Assembly (NCBI GenBank): GCA_028282785.1
Contig: JANQHE010000037.1
Span: forward strand, 124,001-188,000
Origin: Bacteroidales bacterium
GTDB lineage: Bacteria; Bacteroidota; Bacteroidia; Bacteroidales; UBA12077
Length of the DNA: 64,000 nucleotides
Direction: 5' to 3'
Shown: positions 41,386 through 48,947 of the stretch, piece after piece
Layout of the letters: the number at the start of each line of letters is the position of its first letter
How positions within the stretch are numbered: position 1 is the first letter of the stretch
The notes under the pieces: generated by a model
Told to the model about the DNA's origin: nothing
Seen by the model: the letters and a program-made list of their open reading frames with translations, nothing else
Database searches by the model: none
Position numbers and translations under genes: made by a program

Positions 41386-42537
41386 TTAGTTATTATTTAT
41401 TAACGATTCAACCTTTTCGAGCCTCACATATTTAAAATTCTGGCGTTGTAAAGAATCTCCTACGAAGTTATATCCATCGTGAACTACAAGCATTCCGTTA
41501 GGAAATTCTTCATTTATATAACCATCATAAATTTCCAAGCCATCAGTTTCTTCGGCCCCATCTATTTTATCATCAACTATTGTAAAACTTGTAATGTATT
41601 TATCAGTATCACTAATTTCAAATATTGCATAAGAGAAATTTCCCTGGCTGGAAATCAGTAGGTAAGTTTTATCATTTACCCTAAAATAAGCCAACCCTTC
41701 AATATCAGCAGATATAAATGTCCTATTATCCGGGTTGCTTCCATTTACCCACAAAGTTTTAAATTCATTTTCTGGTTCTGCTCTAACTTTTAAAACGCCC
41801 TCTTCCTCAACACCAATAAATAAAATTCCATTTTCGTCATCAGCAACCATTCCTTCCGGACGGCTACTAACAAAAAAGTTCCGAACTACTTCTGCTTCAA
41901 TCTCTCCATTAACAGAATTGATTTCCCATTGTTCGACCTCACCTTTTTCTCCATTAATGAACACATAGAACTTTCCGGACACTTCACTTTTATACATACA
42001 AATCCCATAAACAAGTGTAATGTCGGATTTGATATTTAAAATTGTGCCTGATAGCCTGTTTTTTTCTTTATCAATATAAAAAAGTGCAATTGTATTTAGT
42101 GTGCAATTACTTCCGGCAACCAACACTACATCTTTTCCTTTATAACTAAAATTATCTCTAAGGTCTATATTATTGATACAGCCTGCTCTTATAAATTGCA
42201 ATTCATTGCCTTCCAAATCATAAACATGGACTCCACCTTTTTTATTTGTACCAAGAATTAAACTATTCCCGGTATTTTCTTTATTAATCCAAATGGCCGG
42301 ATCATCTGCAGCATCAACTTTATGATCGCTTAATACCTCTTCCGTCTCTAAATCTGCGGTAATATGTTTGGTAAAAACTTTGCTTTTTTCAATAGCAGCA
42401 CCTAAATACAATGAAAATCCGCTTGAATCCAAACCCGACCAGTATTTTTCAAGACTTGTATTATGAACCTGATCAGGTTTTTTGCAACCAATAATCAATA
42501 AAATTAAAAATGATAGAATAATATTTGTAATTTTCAT
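41386..42537 (-). CDS. Beta-propeller phytase, lipoprotein (copy 2)
   Basis: A 383-residue protein from ATG 42537, which places a lipoprotein signal at the N-terminus (MKITNIILSFLILLIIGCKK). The mature part is a BPP/3-phytase propeller: 'DDPAIWINKENTGNSLILGT', 'NKKGGVHVYDLEGNELQFI', 'NNIDLRDNF', 'GICMYKSEVSGKFYVFINGE' and 'AEETDGLEIYDGY'. Acidic residues in DDPAIW and EETDG match Ca2+ ligands. It releases phosphate from phytate or related phosphoesters outside the inner membrane. It is a paralogue of the next gene upstream, and their order with a TonB receptor suggests an organic phosphate uptake locus. Confidence 0.9.
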   Translation of the reverse strand: MKITNIILSFLILLIIGCKKPDQVHNTSLEKYWSGLDSSGFSLYLGAAIEKSKVFTKHITADLETEEVLSDHKVDAADDPAIWINKENTGNSLILGTNKKGGVHVYDLEGNELQFIRAGCINNIDLRDNFSYKGKDVVLVAGSNCTLNTIALFYIDKEKNRLSGTILNIKSDITLVYGICMYKSEVSGKFYVFINGEKGEVEQWEINSVNGEIEAEVVRNFFVSSRPEGMVADDENGILFIGVEEEGVLKVRAEPENEFKTLWVNGSNPDNRTFISADIEGLAYFRVNDKTYLLISSQGNFSYAIFEISDTDKYITSFTIVDDKIDGAEETDGLEIYDGYINEEFPNGMLVVHDGYNFVGDSLQRQNFKYVRLEKVESLINNN

Positions 42538-42615
42538 AAGGTAATTCATTTTCAGTTTACAAGAAACGTAAATGTATAAAAAAAATTAAAATGTTAAATT
42601 AATGTTAAGAAAAAA

Positions 42616-42638
42616 GGGGTTGCTAAATAAGTAACCCC
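42616..42638 (-). terminator. Hairpin terminator between the two phytase genes
   Basis: GGGGTTGCT pairs with AGTAACCCC (one G-T wobble) around a five-base loop; on the minus strand it continues into CCCCTTTTTTC. It ends the transcript after the upstream phytase or attenuates expression of the downstream one. Confidence 0.75.
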
Positions 42639-42659
42639 CTTCACTTTGGAAATTATGAA

Positions 42660-43796
42660 CTATTTAGATATAAATTGTTCTATTTTTTCCCAGGAAACAT
42701 ATTTAAAGTTTTGATTTATTATAGAATCGCCGCTATAGTTAAAACCATCTTGCGCAACAAATAATCCTTTAGGGAAGTTTTCATTTAATGGTGTATTAAC
42801 AATATCAATTCCGTCAGTCTCTTCAATACCATCAACAACACCATCAGAAACTATAAAACTGGTTAAATACTTGTCGGGATTTCCGGTTTCAAAAATTGCG
42901 TATGAAAAACTTCCCTGAATTGAAGCTACTAAATAAGTTTTGTCTTCTGCATGGTATAAAGCTAATCCTTCGATATCATAAGCTATATCGGTGTTAGTAG
43001 AATCACTTCCGGTGATCCATTCTAATTTAGTTTCTATTTGAGCATTAGCATCGGTTTTTAAGATTCCTTCTTCCTCTACCCCTAAATATAAAATACCTGT
43101 TTTATCATCGACTACCATACCTTCCGGTTGACTATTAACGGAAAAGTTTCTTAGTAGTTCTGCATTTATTTCGTTATTTTCATAAATTAACTGCCATTGT
43201 TCAATTACACCGCCTTTACCATTTACAAACACAAAGTATTCATCATTGCTATTTTTATACATACATATTCCGTAGACTTCATCAACAGCAGAAACAATAT
43301 TTTGTATAGTATCTGATAAAATACCTGTTTCATGATCAATATAAAATACTGAAATTGTGTTTAGGCTCCTATTACTTCCGACAACTAAAGCAACTTCCTT
43401 TTCACCGTATTTAAATCCATCCCTTAAATCGACATTATTTATGTTTCCCACTTTTAAGAATTGCAATTGATTTCCTTTCAAATCATACACGTATAATCCG
43501 GCTTTTTTATTAGTACCAATAACCAGGCTTTTTTCCGGATTTGCTTGGTTTACCCATATTGCAGGGTCATCTGCAGCATCTTCTCCGGAAAGAGACTCTA
43601 CGGCATCCGTTTCAAAATCAGCAGTTGTAATATTTTCGAATTTCGATTGTAAATGAAGCGCTTCAGCCATTTTAATCGAATCTTCGCGAGCTTCAGTGTT
43701 TCTTTGCTTTGTTATAACATCTTCTTCTGCCGTTTTAGTTTTACAAGAAAATATCAGAACAGGAACAACCAGAATCAATAATATTTTTTTTGTCAT
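42660..43796 (-). CDS. Beta-propeller phytase, lipoprotein (copy 1)
   Basis: A 378-residue protein with a lipoprotein signal (MTKKILLILVVPVLIFSCKT). It shares most propeller motifs with the downstream copy: 'DDPAIWVNQANPEKSLVIGT', 'NKKAGLYVYDLKGNQLQFLK', 'NNVDLRDGF', 'FVFVNGKGGVIEQWQLIY' and 'GIEETDGIDIVNTPLNENFP'. The two copies diverge most at the N-terminus, so they may differ in location or substrate. It lies 71 bases after the TonB receptor gene, across a hairpin that could end or attenuate the transcript, on the same strand. Confidence 0.92.
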   Translation of the reverse strand: MTKKILLILVVPVLIFSCKTKTAEEDVITKQRNTEAREDSIKMAEALHLQSKFENITTADFETDAVESLSGEDAADDPAIWVNQANPEKSLVIGTNKKAGLYVYDLKGNQLQFLKVGNINNVDLRDGFKYGEKEVALVVGSNRSLNTISVFYIDHETGILSDTIQNIVSAVDEVYGICMYKNSNDEYFVFVNGKGGVIEQWQLIYENNEINAELLRNFSVNSQPEGMVVDDKTGILYLGVEEEGILKTDANAQIETKLEWITGSDSTNTDIAYDIEGLALYHAEDKTYLVASIQGSFSYAIFETGNPDKYLTSFIVSDGVVDGIEETDGIDIVNTPLNENFPKGLFVAQDGFNYSGDSIINQNFKYVSWEKIEQFISK

Positions 43797-43815
43797 ATTG
43801 GTAAGTTTAAAAAAA

Positions 43816-43846
43816 CAGGTTTGTCATGCAATATATGACAAACCTG
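43816..43846 (-). terminator. Strong hairpin after the TonB receptor gene
   Basis: CAGGTTTGTCAT pairs perfectly with ATGACAAACCTG (12 bp) around a seven-base loop, followed on the minus strand by an eight-T run. It lies between the receptor stop (43868) and the phytase start (43796), so it is either a full terminator or an attenuator that sets the ratio of receptor to enzyme. Confidence 0.85.
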
Positions 43847-43867
43847 CTAAAATTCTAACTAAATAAA

Positions 43868-46654
43868 TTAAAACTTGAATTTTAACCCTAACTGAAATTT
43901 CATTCCATAATATTCAGCTTGCATTGTTCTTTCCGATTCTCCCCAGTATGTTCTTAATGGTTGATTCAATAAATTATTAGCGTTTACATATACCATCCAA
44001 TTTTCAGTTATACTGTAATCAGCATTTACATCTAAATAGTTAACCTTGTCATAGTATACATCGTAAAATGCTTCGCTTCCTATACCTCCATCATCATTAC
44101 TATTTAAGAAATCACTTGCATGATTGAATGATACTCTTACATCCAACTTTTTAGTATCGTATGCTAAACTTAAATTATACGTGTGTTCTGGTGAGCCACT
44201 TAATGGGATATCATCGTTTTCACGGCCTTGAATTTCAATATTATCTAATTTGGATTTTACATAAGTATAGTTACCATAAAAGGTAATATTCTTTAAAAAT
44301 GATGGTAAAAAATCCAAACGACGGCTAAATGCCGCTTCAAATCCATATAGAGTAGCATCAGCAATGTTCATGGGCTTTCTCGCTTGATCGTATGTGTCCG
44401 CACCATATATATAATCATTTTGATATTCAGCACCGATAACATCAGTAAGATCTTTATAAAAGAAACCTGCTGATGCTAATCCAATACTTTTGAAGAAATG
44501 TTCGTACATTAAGTCGAAATTCATTGATTTGGTTGGTTTTAATTCCGAATTACCAAATGCGATTTCACTATCATCACGATCAATTTCAACATAAGGAACA
44601 AGATCAAAATAATTTGGGCGAGCAATTGTATTTGTCCATGCAAAACGAACATTAGAGTTTTTGTTTAAAGTATAGTTTAAATGTAAGCCGGGAAGAACAC
44701 TTAAGTAGTTGTCATCCATTTTGTCTGTTGCGGTTAAAGTTTCATTATCGTTATCCCAGATTTTACCTTGATACTCCAAACTTGTTTGTTCCAATCTAAC
44801 GCCTGCAATAATTGTAAAATTTTCTTTAATATTTTGTGTTAGCATTAAATAACCGGCAATGATATCTTCAGTTGCATCAAAGTCTCCTGCTTCTTCGCTT
44901 TCATCTAATTCTCCATCAAAATCGGCACTATTAAGATTGATTTTATCAGAAATTTCTTTATCTACAAAATGACCTAATTCATAATCTCCAGCCATAAAAT
45001 CATCTTTTGAAATATCTTCTAAGTTATCTAATACCAATGCATTAAAAGCATCTTCATCAACCGGTTCATATTCTCTAAACCAATTATCACGTTTTTTCTC
45101 TTTTCCCCGATAACGAACACCAAATTTTAACTTGTTAGCATAATCACCGGTTAATAATGGTAATTCAAAATTTAAACGGAAATTCATATCAATTTCCTCG
45201 GTATATTGATATTCTTCTGTAAGTTCACCGAATTCCCATGCACTTGTAAAATCTCCATAATTTGTTGGATCAGAATATGTGAAAACAGGTTCTTCCATAT
45301 TACTTAAATCTAGGGCAATATCATCTTCAGCTTCATACTCTATATATCTTTCATTTGGACGTTCTTCACTCGCTTTAGAGTAAGCAGCCATCCAGTCGAT
45401 TTTCATTTTACCAAATAAGTGTTCTCCGCCTAAGCTAAAACTCATCATTCGTTGATCTTCCAAACGTCCATATTTATTATCTTCTACTCCAAATTTAGTT
45501 TGACGAACTAATTCTGTAGCATATGTACCATCACCATTATCTTCAATATCCTTAATTTCTAATCTATAGCGATTTTCCCAATCGTTTCTTTTATTATAAA
45601 TTCCGTTAAAATAAAGTTGATGACGCTCATTGAATTTATAATCAAAAGAAGCTGAGTAACTTTGACGGAAACGTTCTAAATAATATTGTCTGTTTTGAAT
45701 TTCCGAAGTATAAACATCATCTCCTGTATCATATAAATCATTACTATTATTATCTTCATAGTCCCATTCAGCTTCGATATTATCCGAACCTAATCTGTTG
45801 TCGTAAGCAGAAAGGCTTAATACCATTCCCAACTTATCGTTTAAGAAGCGATCACTATAAGCTAAGTTCCCTTTGAAAGACATTTTATCAGCTACAAAAT
45901 TCCAACCTGTACCTACTTTTCCGGAAAGCTGTGATTTATAAGGTGCCTGCTTTGTAATAAGGTTTACGGAACCTCCAATTGCATCTGCATCCATATCCGG
46001 GGTAACTGCTTTATTATATTCAACCGTTTCAATCATATCAGAAGAAACTAGGTCTAGTTGTACCGAACGAATTTCAGCTTCAGCAGAAGGTATTCTTTCA
46101 CCATTAATTGTAATTGAATTTAACTCAGGAGCAGTACCACGAATATTTCCGAAGCGAGCTTCACCCTGGTCGTATTGTACATTAATACCAGGAATACGTT
46201 TTAAAGCATCACCAATGTTTGCATCAGGGAATCTTTCTAATTGTTCAGAAGAAACAATGTTTGTAATGTTTATTGCATTTTTCTGAGTATTTAAGGCTTT
46301 TGACTCACCAACTAAACGGCTGTTGATAACAACTTCTTCAAGTTCAACCCCAGCTTCAAGCTCGAAATTAACAACAAGAGTTTTTCCACTCTCAACTGTA
46401 ATAGTTTGTGATTGACCCGTAAATCCTATATAACTTACTTCAATAGTATACTCCCCGGCAGCAAGTTTATTAAAAAAATATTCTCCATTTACATTCGAAA
46501 CGGTTCCAAGACGAATGCTATTATTTAATAAGATGTTAGCACCTGGAAGAGGTTGTTGGTCGGTGTCTACCACTCGCCCTTTGATAATGCCATTTTGAGC
46601 CGTGGCAAAACCAGATAAAAGTAAAAAAACAAAGATTAGTTTGATTGTTTTCAT
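43868..46654 (-). CDS. TonB-dependent outer-membrane receptor with carboxypeptidase-like N-terminal domain
   Basis: A 928-residue protein. Signal peptide (1-19), CarboxypepD_reg-like domain (about 22-105: 'GIIKGRVVDTDQQPLPGANI' and 'GEYFFNKLAAGEYTIEVSYI'), plug (about 125-230: 'SEQLERFPDANIGDALKRIP' and 'ITINGERIPSAEAEIRSVQL'), then a 22-strand barrel ending in Phe ('YYGMKFQLGLKFKF'). It imports a large ligand across the outer membrane. There is no SusD partner, and the ligand is inferred from the phytase genes downstream to be a phosphate-containing compound. The plug sequence resembles the large TonB receptors of Caulobacter type (TIGR01782-like). Confidence 0.93.
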   Translation of the reverse strand: MKTIKLIFVFLLLSGFATAQNGIIKGRVVDTDQQPLPGANILLNNSIRLGTVSNVNGEYFFNKLAAGEYTIEVSYIGFTGQSQTITVESGKTLVVNFELEAGVELEEVVINSRLVGESKALNTQKNAINITNIVSSEQLERFPDANIGDALKRIPGINVQYDQGEARFGNIRGTAPELNSITINGERIPSAEAEIRSVQLDLVSSDMIETVEYNKAVTPDMDADAIGGSVNLITKQAPYKSQLSGKVGTGWNFVADKMSFKGNLAYSDRFLNDKLGMVLSLSAYDNRLGSDNIEAEWDYEDNNSNDLYDTGDDVYTSEIQNRQYYLERFRQSYSASFDYKFNERHQLYFNGIYNKRNDWENRYRLEIKDIEDNGDGTYATELVRQTKFGVEDNKYGRLEDQRMMSFSLGGEHLFGKMKIDWMAAYSKASEERPNERYIEYEAEDDIALDLSNMEEPVFTYSDPTNYGDFTSAWEFGELTEEYQYTEEIDMNFRLNFELPLLTGDYANKLKFGVRYRGKEKKRDNWFREYEPVDEDAFNALVLDNLEDISKDDFMAGDYELGHFVDKEISDKINLNSADFDGELDESEEAGDFDATEDIIAGYLMLTQNIKENFTIIAGVRLEQTSLEYQGKIWDNDNETLTATDKMDDNYLSVLPGLHLNYTLNKNSNVRFAWTNTIARPNYFDLVPYVEIDRDDSEIAFGNSELKPTKSMNFDLMYEHFFKSIGLASAGFFYKDLTDVIGAEYQNDYIYGADTYDQARKPMNIADATLYGFEAAFSRRLDFLPSFLKNITFYGNYTYVKSKLDNIEIQGRENDDIPLSGSPEHTYNLSLAYDTKKLDVRVSFNHASDFLNSNDDGGIGSEAFYDVYYDKVNYLDVNADYSITENWMVYVNANNLLNQPLRTYWGESERTMQAEYYGMKFQLGLKFKF

Positions 46655-46917
46655 GATATACGTTTTAAGTTTAAAAATGAAAACTTAAAATTAGGTCTAC
46701 CATGGTTTCGAGACCTTAATCGAAACTTATTTTTATGTTAAAGGAAGATGTTTGACTTATCGATTATCAATAGCGGCTCTTAGAAGTTCAACTGTAGACA
46801 CAATGTATTTTATAGAAGATTTTCTTATACAAACGCTTTTGAATTTATTTATCTTCTATTACTTGTTCAATACCTTTAACTTATTAAAACATTAATTATA
46901 AGTTATTTCAAAAAAAA
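46655..46917. other. Gene-free leader upstream of the TonB receptor
   Basis: About 260 bases, AT-rich, with no supported reading frame. It includes the inverted repeats listed at 46694-46726. No matching -33/-7 promoter pair was clear. Confidence 0.45.
46694..46726. promoter_or_regulatory. Overlapping inverted repeats in the receptor leader
   Basis: GGTCT (46694-46698) pairs with AGACC (46711-46715), and GTTTCGA (46705-46711) with TCGAAAC (46720-46726, 8-base spacer). The two hairpins share bases and exclude each other, lying 40-70 bases before the receptor start. This could be an operator or an alternative RNA structure. Confidence 0.4.
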
Positions 46918-46934
46918 ATTCCCTAATCGGGAAT
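46918..46934 (-). terminator. Intrinsic terminator of the PerR operon
   Basis: On the minus strand ATTCCC pairs with GGGAAT around GATTA, followed by nine T. It lies 26 bases after the peroxiredoxin stop and ends the perR-bfr-prx operon. Confidence 0.8.
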
Positions 46935-46959
46935 CTTTTTATCTAGATATGTTAAAAAG

Positions 46960-47676
46960 TTATTGTTTTAAAACTTTTTTAAGTACTTCTTCTTTATCTA
47001 ACTCTTTTGTACAAAAGAACCAATCATAACATTTCATATTCTCTTTTCCTTCCATTCTCTCTTTAGCCGTACCACAAGAACCAGCCGGAGGAACGATCAC
47101 ATCATCACCTGGTTGCCAGTCTGCCGGGGTTGCTACTCCAAATTCATCAGCAGTTTGTAAAGCTATTAAAACTCTATATAATTCCTCAAAATTTCTTCCT
47201 AAGCTTAGCGGATAATAAATAATTGTTCTTATTATTCCTTTTGGATCGATAAAAAATACCGCCCGAACGGCCTTCGTACTATCTTCATTTGGTTGGATCA
47301 TACCATACTTTCTTGCTACATCCATTTTTATATCTTCAATTAAAGGAAAAGTTACTTCTATGTCCTTCATTCCTTTATACTCGATTTTTTCTTTAATGGT
47401 ACGTAACCATGCAATATGGCTGTACAATCCATCGATGGATAAACCTATCAATTCGCACTTTGCTTCATTAAATTGCTTTTCCATATGAGCAAATGTCATA
47501 AATTCCGATGTGCAAACCGGAGTAAAATCTGCCGGATGACTAAATAAAATTGCCCATTTACCTTTGTAATCCTTCGGGAAATTAATTTCTCCTTGTGTTG
47601 TTATTGCAGTAAATTCAGGTGCTGCATCGCCTATTCTTGGCATTGAAACAACTTCTTGTTCAACTTTTTCTTCCAT
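46960..47676 (-). CDS. Peroxiredoxin (Prx6-like with C-terminal cysteines)
   Basis: A 238-residue AhpC/TSA-fold protein. The peroxidatic Cys55 lies in 'FSHPADFTPVCTSEFM', with the conserved Arg in 'TKAVRAVFFIDPKGIIRTI'. The C-terminal part has three more cysteines (201, 216, 222; 'MKCYDWFFC'), as in archaeal-type Prx6 enzymes that form a disulfide relay there. It reduces hydrogen peroxide and organic peroxides in the cytoplasm. It is third in the operon with the Fur family regulator and bacterioferritin, so peroxide control is likely. Confidence 0.95.
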   Translation of the reverse strand: MEEKVEQEVVSMPRIGDAAPEFTAITTQGEINFPKDYKGKWAILFSHPADFTPVCTSEFMTFAHMEKQFNEAKCELIGLSIDGLYSHIAWLRTIKEKIEYKGMKDIEVTFPLIEDIKMDVARKYGMIQPNEDSTKAVRAVFFIDPKGIIRTIIYYPLSLGRNFEELYRVLIALQTADEFGVATPADWQPGDDVIVPPAGSCGTAKERMEGKENMKCYDWFFCTKELDKEEVLKKVLKQ

Positions 47677-47723
47677 AATTTTAATTAATTTGATATGATA
47701 ATTGATTAATTTATTCCCTTTTA

Positions 47724-48221
47724 TTACTCAGCAGGCATACCATCCGAAATATTTTTACTTCTTTCAATTGATTGAAGTGCTAAATAGTTGTCTCCGAATT
47801 TTGCAAGATTCTCTAACTCATCATCATACTGATTAAAATGACGTTCTTCATCTTCAACTAACTGTTCAAAAAGTTTTTTAGAAACGGAATCATTGTTTTG
47901 TGAACATTCGTTAGCCCATTTATTGTAGTCATTTGCACTTCCTTCTTCCATTTGAGTAGCTAACTCCAACATATCTTTAACCACATGGATTTTTTTAACC
48001 GGTTCAGAAGCAGTCATCTCAACTTCTCCTTTTAGGAACAATATTCTTTCTGCCAGCATTTCAATATGTAACATTTCATCAATAGCCGTACGCTTAAATA
48101 ATCCTGCTAACAGGTCATAGCCCTGATCGTCGCAATGGAAGTGGAAATACATATATTGATGAACGGCTGATAATTCGTCTGCAATAGCTTTGTTTAATAG
48201 TTCAATACTTTTTTCTTTCAT
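47724..48221 (-). CDS. bfr: Bacterioferritin-like iron storage protein
   Basis: A 165-residue four-helix ferritin-like protein. The di-iron ligands fit the bacterioferritin pattern: Glu in 'ADELSAVHQYMYFH', Glu and His in 'AIDEMLHIEMLAERILFL', and Glu in 'LVEDEERHFNQYDDELENL'. The family stores iron and detoxifies peroxide by oxidising Fe2+. It lies between the PerR-type regulator (5-base gap) and the peroxiredoxin. The haem-ligand Met of classical Bfr is not obvious, so it may be haem-free. Confidence 0.9.
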   Translation of the reverse strand: MKEKSIELLNKAIADELSAVHQYMYFHFHCDDQGYDLLAGLFKRTAIDEMLHIEMLAERILFLKGEVEMTASEPVKKIHVVKDMLELATQMEEGSANDYNKWANECSQNNDSVSKKLFEQLVEDEERHFNQYDDELENLAKFGDNYLALQSIERSKNISDGMPAE

Positions 48222-48226
48222 GTTCT

Positions 48227-48652
48227 TTAGGTTTTATTGTTTAAAAAATTTCCAATGATTTGTAATTTGATATCTTCAATTTTAAAATCTTTAATATTCT
48301 TTTTTTCGAAATAATCTTTAAGAATCTGATTTAGCTCATCATCATAATAATCTTCAATTCGATCTGATTTAATGCAATATAAATGGTGATGTTTTTCCAG
48401 AATCGCATCATAACGCATAATGTCTTTATCAGTTTTTACCTTTTCGATGATTTCTTTTTCAACGAATGTTTCAAGAGTTTTATAAACTGTTCCTACCGCT
48501 ATATTAGGATGATTTTGTTTGATAAAATCAATAATTCTTTCTGCTGTCGGATGATCCCCTAATTTAGTTACAGCTTCTAGTACAACTAAACGTTGTGGTG
48601 TAACCTTTAAACCTGCTTTTATTAAAGTTTCTTTTGTTTTCTTAAATTTCAC
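48227..48652 (-). CDS. Fur family regulator, probably PerR-type
   Basis: A 141-residue Fur-fold repressor. The winged helix has 'AGLKVTPQRLVVLEAVTKLG' and 'IAVGTVYKTLETFVEKEIIE'; the metal motif is HHHLYC (88-93) and 'DDELNQIL' follows. The C-terminal CxxC zinc site of many Fur/PerR proteins is absent. The genes it leads (bacterioferritin, peroxiredoxin) are peroxide defence genes, which argues for PerR rather than iron control. An 8-1-8 palindrome typical of Fur/PerR boxes lies 17 bases upstream of its start, implying autoregulation. Confidence 0.9.
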   Translation of the reverse strand: MKFKKTKETLIKAGLKVTPQRLVVLEAVTKLGDHPTAERIIDFIKQNHPNIAVGTVYKTLETFVEKEIIEKVKTDKDIMRYDAILEKHHHLYCIKSDRIEDYYDDELNQILKDYFEKKNIKDFKIEDIKLQIIGNFLNNKT

Positions 48653-48668
48653 AAATAAAAAATATTAG

Positions 48669-48693
48669 TTAAGAATTATTCTTAATTAAGAAT
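48669..48693. promoter_or_regulatory. PerR/Fur-type operator upstream of the regulator
   Basis: TTAAGAATTATTCTTAA (48669-48685) is a perfect 8-1-8 inverted repeat, and ATTCTTAATTAAGAAT (48678-48693) a second perfect one that shares half of it. Three half-sites TTAAGAAT in alternating orientation fit the Fur/PerR box model (7-1-7). It lies just upstream of the regulator ATG and probably overlaps its promoter. Confidence 0.78.
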
Positions 48694-48947
48694 GAGTAAA
48701 ATTAAAAAAATATTACAAACTATCAAATTGTTTTGTAAAAATTAATTAAAAAATAATAAATCTCTTTCGTTACTTTGGATTTAGTTAATTATAATAACTA
48801 AAAATACTTTCTGAAAGATACGCCTAATTCACTAATTTTGGCTTTGTTTATAAAAAAACCTCTTATATCCTTGTACTGAAAAAACTGCCTTAAAGAATAG
48901 CAATAAAATTACAAAAAGTATATAAAAGATATTATAATTGATTTGCA

